64,000 nucleotides of DNA from Lysobacter niastensis (GCF_015453285.1 NZ_JADLZT010000003.1:310001-374000); one strand, 5' to 3'; positions 20,239 through 29,754 are shown, numbered from the stretch's first letter. Made by a program: numbers and translations. The notes: a model not told the origin generated them from the sequence alone.

Positions 20239-20499
20239 CAACCTACCCTCCTCATCCGAATACGAAACAACGTTCGTTCCTTCGCGCCGTGCTCCAGATG
20301 GCAACGTAGCGGCCCGGAAGTTAACCAACGGGGAGATCGGTGTTATTCGACCGGATCCGTTCACGCACGAATCGCTGCAATCACGGCCCGATGCGCAATT
20401 GCGCACAAAAGCGGTGAAGCGCCGTCACGCTGCGCTCGCAGGCGTGAACCGTTCAGAACCATGACGCCGCATTGACGAATCGCCGGGCACCTTGAGCGC

Positions 20500-20985
20500 A
20501 TGGGCATGGTCGAGCAACTGTGGGTACTGGCAGGCGTCGCGTACGCGATGCTGCTCGGCGGTGTGGTCGGCTTCGAGCGCGAACTGAAGAACCGGCCAGC
20601 GGGATTCCGCACGCACATGCTGGTCGCCGGTGCGTCGGCACTGCTCATCGGCATCGGCCAGTTGCTGATGATCGACCCGAGCCATACGGGCCGCGAGATG
20701 GTGCATGTCGACCCGTTGCGCCTGGTCGAGGCGGTGGTGGCAGGCGTGTCCTTCATCGGAGCAGGCACGATCTTCGCCCATCGTGGGGGCGCCGCCATCG
20801 CCGGCATCACTACCGCTGCGTCCTTGCTGATGGTCGCGGTCATCGGCGTGGCGGTAGGCCTGCGCTATCTGCTGCTGGCGACGGCCGCGACCGGGCTGAC
20901 GCTGCTGGTGCTGACGCTGTTGAATGTCGTCGAGCGCCGGCTGCTGGCACGTGCCCGGGAATCGGATCAAAGCAAGGATTCCTAG
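20500..20985 (+). CDS. MgtC/SapB family membrane protein
   Basis: A 161-residue inner-membrane protein with about four to five hydrophobic segments and the family signature GGVVGFERELKNRPAGFRTHMLVAGASAL followed by GVSFIGAGTIF. MgtC proteins modulate the F1Fo ATPase or cation homeostasis and help growth at low magnesium. This one lacks the C-terminal ACT-like domain of full-length MgtC, making it a short SapB-type form. A second in-frame ATG at 20506 is also possible. It is divergent from the BON gene; the 260-base region between them shows no riboswitch or leader I can identify. Confidence 0.9.
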   Translation: MGMVEQLWVLAGVAYAMLLGGVVGFERELKNRPAGFRTHMLVAGASALLIGIGQLLMIDPSHTGREMVHVDPLRLVEAVVAGVSFIGAGTIFAHRGGAAIAGITTAASLLMVAVIGVAVGLRYLLLATAATGLTLLVLTLLNVVERRLLARARESDQSKDS

Positions 20986-21025
20986 AGACGCCGTCCGCAG
21001 CCACACAGGTTGCGCTAGGGTATCG

Positions 21026-22741
21026 ATGATCACTGCCCCAAGGCACGCGCCCATGAGCGAGCCGCTGTCCGCTTCGGTTCGTATTCTGTCCACGGTGCCG
21101 TTGCTGGCAGCCGCGCTGACGCTGGCCGCCTGCGGCAACGCACCACCGGTCAAACCCGACGAGGCCATCGCGGTTCACGGGCCCCCGTCGCAATTGCTCG
21201 CCGAAGCGCAGGCCGCCGCGAGCCGAGGCGAGCGAGGTGGCCACTCCGCTGATGCCGCGCGGGCGTGGGTGGAATGCGCAACGCTCGCTTACCGCCTACT
21301 TGACGCGACGCCGCACGCCATCGGCATGCAGGCCTCTGAACTCGCTACGCATTGCACCGACCGTTTGCTCGTGCAGGCATTGCGCCACCGCGACCGGCGC
21401 TGGTCGCCGGGCCCGATGGAACTCGACGGCGTGCCCCTCAGCGTCGAGTTCCGCCAACTGTCGCCCACGCTGCAGCCACCGCTCACGCTCGTGCGTGCGC
21501 AGGACGTGCCGATGCAGATGTACGGTGGCCAGCGCTTCTCGCGACCGGGCTTCGGCGTGCCCTTGGCGGCGATCACGCCGCGCTGCGAGGATGCGCCAAG
21601 TTGCCAGCTTTATCCGCCGGAGGGCGTGTTCCGCTGGGCCACCGCGTGGATCGAGGCTGATGCCGATGGCGGCACGCCGCATCTGGTCATCGGCGATCCC
21701 GTCGCGGTCGATCGCCTCACGCATGGCGCGTGGCAATACCCGCTGGCAGCCGACACGTCGGCGTTCTACGCATACGGCGCCGGCACGTCGAAACTGGAAC
21801 GGCTGGCGATCTGGGGCTTGCTGGGCGGCGACGAGGTGGGTCGTCGCGCGGGCCTGTACCTGCTCGAGGACTACGACCCGAACAAGCGCCCGATCATCAT
21901 GATCCATGGGCTCGGCAGCAGCCCCTTGACCTGGGCGAGACTGTCCAACGCCATCTGGGGCGATCCGCTGCTGCGATCGCAGTTCCAGGTCTGGCATGTC
22001 GTCTACCAGACCAACGCGCCATTGCTGGTGATACGACGCCGCGTGAAGGGATACATCGACGATGGTTGGCGCCTGCTGGACCCCGAAGGAGACGACCCCG
22101 CACGCAACGGCGTCGTGCTCATAGGCCACAGCCTGGGCGGAGTGGTGTCGCGGCTGCTGTGCGCCGACAGCGGCGAGGTGCTGTGGGACGCCGGTTTCAC
22201 CCGGCCGCCGCAGGCGCTGGACGGCGATCCCGAGGACATTCGTCGCGTCGCCGAGGTCTTCCACTTCACGCATTACCCGGGCATTTCGCGCGCGATCTTC
22301 ATGGCCACGCCACACCGCGGCAGCCCCACCGCCGAACATTTCATCGGCCGTTTCATGCGCGTGCTGGTCGGCCGCCGCGCACCGGAGCTCGAAGGTCTGC
22401 GCCGGGTCGCCATCGCGAACCCCGAAGCCGTGCGCGAGGAACTGCGTCCGGTGTTCACCCGCTCCCGCCTCAACAGCATCTCCACGCTGCAACCGATGCA
22501 GCCGGTGCGCCGCGCCGGGGAGACGCTGATGCCGGCCGCCGGCATTCCCTTCCACACCATCGCCGGCGTCGTGCCCGGCAGCCGCCCGGAATCGGATGGT
22601 GTCGTGCCGTTGGCGAGCGCAATCATCCCCGGCGCGCAATCCACGCTGGTCATCGCTTCCGAACACAACGTGCAGGAAAATCCGGAAGCCGTCGCCGAAG
22701 TGCTGCGCATCCTGCGCGAGGACATCGGACATGGCAGGTGA
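21026..22741 (+). CDS. Lipoprotein esterase/lipase of the alpha/beta hydrolase fold
   Basis: A 571-residue hydrolase. Near residue 295 it has IIMIHGLGSSPLTW (oxyanion region) and near 370 the nucleophile elbow GHSLGGVVSRLL with Ser. The late HNVQENPEAV segment could hold the catalytic histidine. A lipobox, LTLAAC, near residue 30 implies attachment to the outer or inner membrane facing the periplasm. Two starts are possible, 21026 and 21053; the first has a TAGGGT ribosome site. The N-terminal 290 residues before the hydrolase core are of unknown fold. The substrate is unknown. Confidence 0.85.
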   Translation: MITAPRHAPMSEPLSASVRILSTVPLLAAALTLAACGNAPPVKPDEAIAVHGPPSQLLAEAQAAASRGERGGHSADAARAWVECATLAYRLLDATPHAIGMQASELATHCTDRLLVQALRHRDRRWSPGPMELDGVPLSVEFRQLSPTLQPPLTLVRAQDVPMQMYGGQRFSRPGFGVPLAAITPRCEDAPSCQLYPPEGVFRWATAWIEADADGGTPHLVIGDPVAVDRLTHGAWQYPLAADTSAFYAYGAGTSKLERLAIWGLLGGDEVGRRAGLYLLEDYDPNKRPIIMIHGLGSSPLTWARLSNAIWGDPLLRSQFQVWHVVYQTNAPLLVIRRRVKGYIDDGWRLLDPEGDDPARNGVVLIGHSLGGVVSRLLCADSGEVLWDAGFTRPPQALDGDPEDIRRVAEVFHFTHYPGISRAIFMATPHRGSPTAEHFIGRFMRVLVGRRAPELEGLRRVAIANPEAVREELRPVFTRSRLNSISTLQPMQPVRRAGETLMPAAGIPFHTIAGVVPGSRPESDGVVPLASAIIPGAQSTLVIASEHNVQENPEAVAEVLRILREDIGHGR

Positions 22742-22939
22742 CGGGAGATGATTCAAGGCAGCGATCGCCACTGCCCTTCGAAGCTCCATGCGAGTGTTAC
22801 GTGCATCACCGCTGCAGAAGCTTGGCCTTCAACCTCAGCCGCCTTCTGTTTTCTTGTGGACTTGACGACACAAAGCCAGGAGATGACGATCGCGCAGCAC
22901 CACAGTGGTTCCAACTGAATTGTTAGGCGGCTGACCGAT

Positions 22940-23332
22940 ATGCGGAAACTTGCCACTTTCATCCGGTATATCGGCCTGCTGGCTGGCTTGTTCCTCGTCG
23001 CATCGGCGATCGCAGACATAGCCGGCCTGATCCCGCACTCCAACGATATGCCGTCGCTTGGTGCAAGGGCAGCCTCGAACCTGCCGCCGCTCCTGTTCGG
23101 TACTGTGCTGCTACTGCCGCATCGCTGGTTCCTGGTCAGTCCGCGCTTCTACGCTCTGTTCGGGGCTTACGCTCTTCTCATTGGGGCGGTTGGCTATAAG
23201 GCTGCGGAGACATTCTCCCTGGTCCGCACGGGGGAGCTGGATCCGGCAGCCATGCCTGTAGCCATGCTTGCATTGGGCATTCCAGCGCTCAATGCAGCAG
23301 CGCTCTGGTTGCGGCGGCGTACCGCAACATGA
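22940..23332 (+). CDS. Hypothetical four-helix membrane protein
   Basis: A 130-residue protein with about four hydrophobic helices (IGLLAGLFLVASAIADIAGL, LPPLLFGTVLLLPHRWFLV, ALFGAYALLIGAVGY, VAMLALGIPALNAAALWL). No family is recognised. It overlaps the following lipoprotein gene by four bases (ATGA), so the two form an operon. The GC content and codon choice look lower than in neighbours, which hints at acquisition by transfer. Confidence 0.7.
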   Translation: MRKLATFIRYIGLLAGLFLVASAIADIAGLIPHSNDMPSLGARAASNLPPLLFGTVLLLPHRWFLVSPRFYALFGAYALLIGAVGYKAAETFSLVRTGELDPAAMPVAMLALGIPALNAAALWLRRRTAT

Positions 23333-23841
23333 GGAACGGCATGGACCTGCATGTCACCCGCCGGGACGTCGCACCTGATGCTCGTGCCTGGTATGCGCAC
23401 AGGATCTGGAAACTGGCATTTCCCTTGATCCTCGCAATGGCGGTGGCCGGCTGCGCAACCGTCCCTCCTTCCTACGAGGAGCGGGACCAGCCGGTTTCCG
23501 TCGCGGATGTCGAGATCCTGGACAAGGCCGACCAGTTACTGGCCAGCGAGTCCGACTGGAACCGGAAGGACACACGGGAGTGTCCGCCGGACGCCAAGAC
23601 ATTGAGCCTGTTCTGCGCGCTTCAGAAGGCGAGCATTGAAGTTCTCGGCTCGTACGATCACAGGCGGGTTGCACTGCAGGAGGTGCGCTTCGCCATCGAG
23701 GACGTCTCTGGCGGACGCGAATTCGAACATCGCCTGATGGACTTCAACAACTTGCCGGAAACGAAGTTCGGCGATGTCAAGAAAGTCATCGCCATTGCTC
23801 GTGGCCGGGTAGTCGAGCGCCTCGAGAACGATGCGCACTAG
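23329..23841 (+). CDS. Hypothetical lipoprotein
   Basis: A 170-residue protein with an N-terminal extension of about 28 residues, a hydrophobic signal and a lipobox ending AVAGC. A shorter start at 23341 (MDLHVTRRD) is possible. The mature region is mostly hydrophilic and helical (ASIEVLGSYDHRRVALQEVRF), with two cysteines (RECPPDAK, LFCALQK) that could pair. No family is recognised. It is translationally coupled to the upstream membrane protein, and the pair is flanked by typical chromosomal genes. Confidence 0.7.
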   Translation: MRNGMDLHVTRRDVAPDARAWYAHRIWKLAFPLILAMAVAGCATVPPSYEERDQPVSVADVEILDKADQLLASESDWNRKDTRECPPDAKTLSLFCALQKASIEVLGSYDHRRVALQEVRFAIEDVSGGREFEHRLMDFNNLPETKFGDVKKVIAIARGRVVERLENDAH

Positions 23842-23924
23842 TGTTCCTTGGCCTGGAGGCTTTCGGCAGCGGTAGGAGCCGACGTTGTCGATCACTGGCG
23901 TCGACATGAAGCTCCTCCAGAAAG

Positions 23925-23959
23925 CAGACAGGCCCCGGGAACAGGGCCTGTCTGTTTCG
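23925..23959. terminator. Terminator between convergent genes
   Basis: CAGACAGGCCC (23925-23935) pairs with GGGCCTGTCTG (23944-23954), followed on the plus strand by TTTCGC. It lies between the lipoprotein gene and the convergent M1 peptidase gene and can serve both. Confidence 0.75.
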
Positions 23960-23976
23960 CAGGAAGGAACTCGTCC

Positions 23977-26622
23977 TCAGCCGCCGTGCGCCTGCAGCCA
24001 GGCATCGACCGCTGGCAGGCGCTCGCTGCGCACCTTGATGCGGTATTGCACGTCGGCAATGGCGGTCTCGGAAGCACGACGCGAACCCGCTGCCACATGG
24101 GCGTCGGCATACGCGCGGATCTTGCCGGTCATCGACGGGTCCAGCGAACGGTTGGCCAGCGCCGGGTAGTACCGGCTGCGCGAGGTCGAATCGACCTTGC
24201 CATCCACCTGGGCGCGGTGGGCGACCGCGAAGTCGAACGCGAGGTCCGGATGCTGGTAGGCCACCGTGGCGATCATGCTGGCGCTGTTGGTCGCGCCGGG
24301 CTCGTCGGTGAGCGCCAGTTCGAGCGCCCGCCGCGCCAGCGCATCGTCCTCGGCCGACGACAGCAGCCCATACAGCTCGTCCTTCACCAGCGGCGTCTTC
24401 TCGGCCTGCGCCTGGGCGCGCAGGCGGTCCCAGGTAGCGGAGTCGGCGTGGTGCGCCACCACCGACAGGATCGTCTTGCGCAGCGCCGGGGGCATGTCGT
24501 TGGCGGCATGGCGGCGACGCGCTTCGGCGATCACCACACTGTCGCCGAGCTCGCCGAGGTTCGCGATCAGCTGCGTGCGCAGGATCTTGACCGGGTCGGC
24601 CTCGCCGGCTTTCTCATCCCAGCCGATGCGGGCCAGCACCGGTGACAGCTGCGCGATGGCGAACTTGCGGAAGCGCGTCTGACGCGTCGCGTCGCCACGG
24701 TAGTAGTCGTCCAGGCTGCCCAGGCTGCTGGCGATGTCACCCCAGATCTGTGGATCGGCGTCGCGCGGCGTCGCCTTGACCAGATCGAGATAGTCGGACG
24801 CCGGTTGCAGGCCCGCCCAGCCCTGCGCCCAGGTGTCGTCCATCACGCCGAGCTGGTCGATCGGCGCCAGTTTGGCGAAGCCGCCGCTGAGCGACTTGAA
24901 CTGTTGCGGCGCGTACAGCGTGCGGTAGTAGCCGGTCTGGCCGGCGTTGACCACGACCGGTCCGCAACCCGGTACGTCGAGCGTCGCGCGCCCGCCTTCG
25001 ACCACCGTGCGCGCGGCCTCCTGGCTGCCAGCCACCTGCGCGATCACCGGCACGCGCCACGACAGCGGCGCCTTGCCCGGACGATCCTTCGTGAACTCGC
25101 CCTGCGCCAGCGTCAGCGTCGTCCTGCCGCCCTTGCAGGTAGCCTGTTCGACACGGATCAACGGCACGCCCGGCTGCAGCGTGAAGTCATGGGCGATCGC
25201 GGTCACCGGCTTGCCGGCGGCGGCTTCGATCTGGCGCCACAGGTCGTCGGACACGGTGTTCCCGTAGGCATGTCCCTTGATGTAGCTGCGCACGCCATCA
25301 CGCCACGCCTCGGCGCCGACGTAGCCTTCGAGCATGCGGATCACCGCCTCGCCCTTGGAGTAGGTGATCGAGTCGAACGCCTGGCTCGCCTGCTCCACCG
25401 TCTCCACGTGCTGCACGACCGGGTGCGTGGTGGCGACGGCGTCGAGCGACATCGCGCGGGCACGCACGCCCACCGACGACAGTGCGGTGTTCCATTCCGG
25501 ATGCAGCTTCTCGGTGGTGCGGCCTTCCATCCAAGAGGCGAAGCCTTCGTTGAGCCACAGGTCGTCCCACCAGTTCATCGTCACCAGGTTGCCGAACCAC
25601 TGGTGGGCGATCTCGTGCGCGGCGACCGAGAACACGGACTGCTTGTCCGACTGCGTCGAGATCGTCGGATCTAGCAATAGCGTGTATTCGAACGTGAAGA
25701 TCGCGCCCCAGTTCTCCATGGCGCCGAAGAACTGGCTGCGGCCAGGCGAGGCGACGTTGTCGAGCTTGGGCAGCGGATACGGCACGCCGAAGTAATCGTG
25801 GTACTCGCGCAGCACCGCCTGCGAGGAATCCAGGGCGAACTGCGCCTGCGGCAACATGCCCTTCTGCGTGACCACGCCGACCTCGACACCGTCGGTGGTG
25901 GCGGTGGCGCGCTCGAAGTCGCCCACGCTGAAAAACATCAGGTAGGTCGACATCTTCGGCGACTGCGCGAACCTGATGCGCTTGTTGCCGTTGCCGAGTT
26001 CCTCGGTCGAGGTGGCCGGCATGTTGCTGACCGCCATCTCGTTCGCCGGCACGGTCGCTTCCAGCGTGAAAGTGGCCTTGTGCGAGGGCTCGTCCCACGA
26101 CGGGATCATGCGGCGTGCATCGGAGTTCTCGAACTGCGTGAACAGCGCGCGCTTCCGGCCTCCTTTCGTGTCGTAGTCGATCGCGAACAGGCCGTTGGCC
26201 TGCGTGCCGATCTTGCCCGCATAGTCGATCGACAGCCGGTAGCTTCCCGCGGGAACGGGCTCGGCGAAGGTGAACGTCGCGGTCTGCGCGTCGTTGTCCA
26301 CCACGACCTTAGGTGCGGCGAACTTCGCCTTGCCGCTGGCCGGCGCCAGCCGCACGGACGCGAAGGTCATGTCGAGCTGGTTGAGCGTGATGGTGCGCGT
26401 CGGCTCCAGCACGTCGAGGGTGATGGTGACGCGGCCGTCATAGCTCAGCGATTGCGCATGCGGCACCAGCGCCACGTCGTAATGCGTGGGCACCACGTTC
26501 CGCGGCAGTTGCGTGGTCGCCTGGGCCTGCAACGACGGCAGCGTGCCGGCCGTCTGCGCCAGTGCGGCCGCGGAGCCGCCGGCCAGGGCCAGCGCGATGG
26601 CGGTAACCAGAAAACGACGCAT
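23977..26622 (-). CDS. M1 family membrane alanyl aminopeptidase, exported
   Basis: An 881-residue zinc aminopeptidase. It has the exopeptidase motif GAMENWG and the zinc site HEIAHQWFG with WLNEGFASW containing the third ligand, followed by the catalytic tyrosine region. A C-terminal ERAP1-like helical domain occupies about residues 550-875. The N terminus MRRFLVTAIALALAGGSAAALA is a signal peptide, so start 26622 is chosen over an upstream in-frame start. Located in the periplasm or secreted, it trims N-terminal residues from peptides. It is a single gene, convergent with the lipoprotein gene. Confidence 0.95.
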   Translation of the reverse strand: MRRFLVTAIALALAGGSAAALAQTAGTLPSLQAQATTQLPRNVVPTHYDVALVPHAQSLSYDGRVTITLDVLEPTRTITLNQLDMTFASVRLAPASGKAKFAAPKVVVDNDAQTATFTFAEPVPAGSYRLSIDYAGKIGTQANGLFAIDYDTKGGRKRALFTQFENSDARRMIPSWDEPSHKATFTLEATVPANEMAVSNMPATSTEELGNGNKRIRFAQSPKMSTYLMFFSVGDFERATATTDGVEVGVVTQKGMLPQAQFALDSSQAVLREYHDYFGVPYPLPKLDNVASPGRSQFFGAMENWGAIFTFEYTLLLDPTISTQSDKQSVFSVAAHEIAHQWFGNLVTMNWWDDLWLNEGFASWMEGRTTEKLHPEWNTALSSVGVRARAMSLDAVATTHPVVQHVETVEQASQAFDSITYSKGEAVIRMLEGYVGAEAWRDGVRSYIKGHAYGNTVSDDLWRQIEAAAGKPVTAIAHDFTLQPGVPLIRVEQATCKGGRTTLTLAQGEFTKDRPGKAPLSWRVPVIAQVAGSQEAARTVVEGGRATLDVPGCGPVVVNAGQTGYYRTLYAPQQFKSLSGGFAKLAPIDQLGVMDDTWAQGWAGLQPASDYLDLVKATPRDADPQIWGDIASSLGSLDDYYRGDATRQTRFRKFAIAQLSPVLARIGWDEKAGEADPVKILRTQLIANLGELGDSVVIAEARRRHAANDMPPALRKTILSVVAHHADSATWDRLRAQAQAEKTPLVKDELYGLLSSAEDDALARRALELALTDEPGATNSASMIATVAYQHPDLAFDFAVAHRAQVDGKVDSTSRSRYYPALANRSLDPSMTGKIRAYADAHVAAGSRRASETAIADVQYRIKVRSERLPAVDAWLQAHGG

Positions 26623-26862
26623 CTTTTCCCCTCGATTCTTCAATGGCCTACAGGCCGGAGCCGGCGCTTGCCGGCAGGAAACTGACAGACCCCGCCACCG
26701 TCCCGAGGTTCCGCACCGCAGACCGGGAGGGCGGAGTCTTCCGATGTATCCCGATGGTGGCGGGCCTGTGCGCCCCCACACAGCGCCGAAAGTCATGCGC
26801 GGCGGAGAACAGCCCGCCACGCAAAGCCGGACCCTGCCGCATTCAGGCGATGGCGCCCGGCT

Positions 26863-28152
26863 CTACAGCTGGGACCGGATCGGCAGGATGAACTTCTCGA
26901 TGAACTTTTCCTTCCATGGCCGCCGTTCCCAGGTTTCATGGGTATAGCGCTGGGTCGGCTTGAGATCCTGCTCGAACACCAGGGTCATGCGCTGCGCGAA
27001 CGCGCGGTCGTAGACATTCAGGCTGGCTTCGTCGTTCAGGCGGAACGAGCGCGGATCGAAGTTGGTCGACCCCACCGATACCATGGCCTGGTCGATGATC
27101 AGCAGCTTGTTGTGCATCATCGTCGGCAGGTATTCGTGGATCTCCACGCCAGCCAGCAACAGGTCGCCCCACTGCGCCTTGCTGGCCAAGCGCACGGATT
27201 CCGAATCGATGTGCGGACCCGGCACGAGGATGCGCACCCTCACGCCGCGCTTGCGCGCCGCCAGTAGTGCGTGCAACGCCAGGTCGTCGGGGACGAAGTA
27301 AGCGGCCTCCATGTCGATGCTTTTCTCGGCCGCGGCAATCGCCATCAGGTACATCAGGTGCATGCTCTCGCTGCCGCCCGAAGGCGAGGCGATGAACATG
27401 TGCGCGGCCTGGTCGCCCACGGATGGCAACGCCGGAAAGTAACCATCGCCGTTCAGCACCACGCCGCTGGTCTTGATCCAGTTGTCGTTGAACGCGGCCT
27501 GGAACTGCGCCACCACCGGCCCTTCGATGCGGAAATGCATGTCGCGCCAGTGTTCCGGGTCCTCCGCGTGCCCGCTCCAGACGTCGGCGATGCCGACGCC
27601 GCCGGTGAAAGCGACCTTGCCGTCCACCACCAGCAGCTTGCGGTGCGTGCGGTTGTTGAGCCGGCCGAGGTTGTACCAGCGCAGCGGGCGGTAGCGCACG
27701 ATCTCCACGCCGGCGCTCTTCATCTGGTCCAGCAGGGTCTCCTCCATCTTGACGCTGCCGACCCAGTCGATCGTGACGCGCACCTCCACGCCGGCCCGCG
27801 CGCGATCCGACAGCGCGTCGGCGAAGCGCTTGCCGACCTCGCCCGACCAGTAGATGTAGGTTTCGAAGGTGATGGTCTTCTGCGCGGAGGCAATCGCCTC
27901 GAGCATGGATGGAAATATCTCGTCGCCGTTCTGCAGGTCCTCGACGCGATTGCCCGGCAGGATCGACGGCCCGAGCAACACCGACATCTCGCGCATGAAC
28001 TGCGGATCGGACACCGCGTAGTGATGCTCGATGCGGCGCTCGAGCTTCTTCTCGGGTGTGGTGAAGTTCATGCCGATGACCACGGCCAGCACCGTCAACG
28101 CGATCGTCACCAGCACGGTCAAGATCATCTTCGCCCTGCCCCAACGCTTCAT
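26863..28152 (-). CDS. Phospholipase D-type cardiolipin synthase family protein
   Basis: A 429-residue protein with one N-terminal membrane segment (ILTVLVTIALTVLAVVIGM) and two HKD motifs: HRKLLVVDGKVAFTGG near residue 200 and HNKLLIIDQAMVSVGSTNFD near residue 373. Both have the GG/GSxNFD context of bacterial cardiolipin synthases, which join two phosphatidylglycerols. One membrane helix rather than two resembles the ClsB/ClsC branch. The start MKRWGRAKM at 28152 has a GGAG site upstream; an in-frame start at 28212 is less likely. It is not in an operon with the flanking genes. Confidence 0.9.
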   Translation of the reverse strand: MKRWGRAKMILTVLVTIALTVLAVVIGMNFTTPEKKLERRIEHHYAVSDPQFMREMSVLLGPSILPGNRVEDLQNGDEIFPSMLEAIASAQKTITFETYIYWSGEVGKRFADALSDRARAGVEVRVTIDWVGSVKMEETLLDQMKSAGVEIVRYRPLRWYNLGRLNNRTHRKLLVVDGKVAFTGGVGIADVWSGHAEDPEHWRDMHFRIEGPVVAQFQAAFNDNWIKTSGVVLNGDGYFPALPSVGDQAAHMFIASPSGGSESMHLMYLMAIAAAEKSIDMEAAYFVPDDLALHALLAARKRGVRVRILVPGPHIDSESVRLASKAQWGDLLLAGVEIHEYLPTMMHNKLLIIDQAMVSVGSTNFDPRSFRLNDEASLNVYDRAFAQRMTLVFEQDLKPTQRYTHETWERRPWKEKFIEKFILPIRSQL

Positions 28153-28403
28153 GGGTGCGCTCCGCGTCCGCAACAGGTGGCGCAGGCGCCAAGATAGCGG
28201 CTGGAGAGGCATCGCGTTTCAAGACGGCGTGAAAAGCGGCCGCTGGTCCGGCGGTCGGGGCAGTCGCAGCCGGGGCTGCTTTCACGCGTCGGCTACGCGC
28301 ATAGCCGGCCCGTTCGTCGCAACGTATCGGCCGCTACACGATCATGGCGTCGATCGGCATGCAGCAGCCGGCGCCGGTCCAACTCGCTCCCAATGCGAGT
28401 GCG

Positions 28404-28658
28404 CTAGGCCTCGCCCTTCGTGCGCCCATTGCCGCCGCACGAAAAGCCCAGGCGCGCAAGATCGGCCTCCACCGATACCCGCATCCGCACCAGGCGCTCG
28501 CGGGAATCACCGGGCGACGTCCTCGACTCGGCGGATCGCAACCACGACCACAACTGGTGCAGCCGCAACAGGTCGCCGCCATTCACCGCAGAATCCACAA
28601 TGCGCTGCACGCGGGTCTCCACCTGATCTATATCGCCAATGGTCGGATCGATAAGCAT
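28404..28658 (-). CDS. Hypothetical small protein
   Basis: An 84-residue frame beginning MLIDPTIGDIDQVETRVQ with a GGGGG site upstream. The predicted product is mixed alpha with a leucine-rich middle (DLLRLHQLWSWL) and a basic segment (RERLVRMRVSVEADLARLGF). Nothing similar is recognised. The composition fits a cytosolic or regulatory peptide. It may be real, since codon use is coherent, but a spurious frame in GC-rich DNA cannot be excluded. Confidence 0.4.
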   Translation of the reverse strand: MLIDPTIGDIDQVETRVQRIVDSAVNGGDLLRLHQLWSWLRSAESRTSPGDSRERLVRMRVSVEADLARLGFSCGGNGRTKGEA

Positions 28659-28794
28659 GATGTCCCCCGCGATGGACTTAACCGGCTGCGCCGCGACATC
28701 CGCGTGAAATTGCGGTGTTCCAGACGGGTGCAACCTTAAGAGTTCAGCTCCGGCTGACACGGGCGCTGCCCCTCGGTGGCCGCTTCACATCGCC

Positions 28795-28925
28795 GTAAGA
28801 CGTGCGCGTGCACGCTTTCCAAGCGCCGAGGAAGCGTGTGCCGCCATGGCGATCCTCGGGGTGACGACAGGCCGAAACGGCCTGCCATCGAGCCGCCAGC
28901 CGATGCACCGACTGGCGGCTTTTGT
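28795..28925 (+). ncRNA. Candidate structured small RNA with terminator
   Basis: Three strong hairpins in a row precede a T-run in a region with no plus-strand gene. They are GCACGCTTTCC (28810-28820) paired with GGAAGCGTG (28830-28838, extending to 28841), CAGGCCG/CGGCCTG around AAA (28868-28884), and GCCGCCAG/CTGGCGGC (28892-28899 and 28911-28918), followed by TTTTGTTT. The T-run is only on the plus strand, so a plus-strand RNA appears to end here. The 5' end is not defined. It could be a regulatory RNA or the leader of a lost gene. Confidence 0.5.
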
Positions 28926-28942
28926 TTGTGCCGGGAGTGGCG

Positions 28943-29329
28943 TCACGCACGAAAGATGCCGAGCGCCCATCGCGCCGCCCACCAGACCGCCACGCTCCAC
29001 ACCACCACGATGAACGCGGCGGCCGGCCAACTCACCGGCTTTCCCGAGGCTTGTCTTGCGCGCTCGCGTGCGGACTCCAGCACTTCGATGGGCGTCAGCC
29101 GGACCACCAGCGCCAAGCCGAGTGGCACCAGCAGCAGGTCATCCAGATAACCGACCACGGGTATGAAGTCCGGCACCAGGTCGATGGGACTGAGCGCATA
29201 GGCGGCAACCAGCAACGCCAGTAGCCGGACCGGCCAGGGCGTACGGGGATCGCGCGCGGCGAAGTAGACCGTCAGCGTGTGCTGCTTGAGTGCGGCTGCC
29301 TTTGCCTTTGTCGAGTCGAGCAGGCCCAT
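28943..29329 (-). CDS. YkvA-family (DUF1232) membrane protein
   Basis: A 128-residue protein with the DUF1232 core LLALLVAAYALSPIDLVPDFIPVVGYLDDLL and a second hydrophobic segment at the C terminus (AAFIVVVWSVAVWWAARWAL). The SPIDLxPDFIPVxGYLDD motif is the family signature. The role is unknown in any organism; it is an inner-membrane protein. It points towards, and ends near, the small-RNA terminator. A 74-base gap separates it from the DUF2185 gene upstream. Confidence 0.88.
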   Translation of the reverse strand: MGLLDSTKAKAAALKQHTLTVYFAARDPRTPWPVRLLALLVAAYALSPIDLVPDFIPVVGYLDDLLLVPLGLALVVRLTPIEVLESARERARQASGKPVSWPAAAFIVVVWSVAVWWAARWALGIFRA

Positions 29330-29403
29330 GACGCGGCCAGCATGCCGCAGCGGCGATGAACGCCGCGCGCAGCCCCGCGTGCCTTGCGCCCGCTACCTGC
29401 GAA

Positions 29404-29754
29404 TCAGGCTTCTTCCGGCACCCAGTCCGTCACCGACAGGAACCGCTCCGACTCCGGCGACTTCTCGAACACGCTGCCCTCAGGCGCATCGAGGAACGGA
29501 ATGATCGAAGGGTCGTAATTGGCGATGGTGTTGACGTCGTAGGCGCCGTGATTGGACGCATCGTCCATGTAGGCATCGTCCTCGAAGCCGGACAGGAAGC
29601 GCCAGCCGCTGTCGACCTCGTTGTCCGGCGGCTCGCGGTACATGAAACGCACGGGGTACCCGTCCACCGTGATGCGGTCCGTCGCTATGCAGGCGCCGTA
29701 GCCTTCCGCCAGCGGCCTGATCTCGTCCTTCGACAACTTGAACTGCTTGGCCAT
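29404..29754 (-). CDS. DUF2185 (Imm33-type) domain protein
   Basis: A 116-residue cytosolic acidic protein. ACIATDRITVDGYPVRFMYRE and DNEVDSGWRFLSGFED match the DUF2185 domain, which is also seen in polymorphic-toxin immunity proteins (Imm33). The start is MAKQFKLSKDE at 29754; an upstream in-frame ATG at 29811 is possible but has no better site. No toxin gene is adjacent, so an immunity role is not supported here. It lies 60 bases after the next gene and may be co-transcribed with it. Confidence 0.82.
   Translation of the reverse strand: MAKQFKLSKDEIRPLAEGYGACIATDRITVDGYPVRFMYREPPDNEVDSGWRFLSGFEDDAYMDDASNHGAYDVNTIANYDPSIIPFLDAPEGSVFEKSPESERFLSVTDWVPEEA

Noticed and set aside
22742-22939. 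A true integron attC site
   Set aside because: Only the GTTAGGC half is recognisable. No inverse core or integrase is present.
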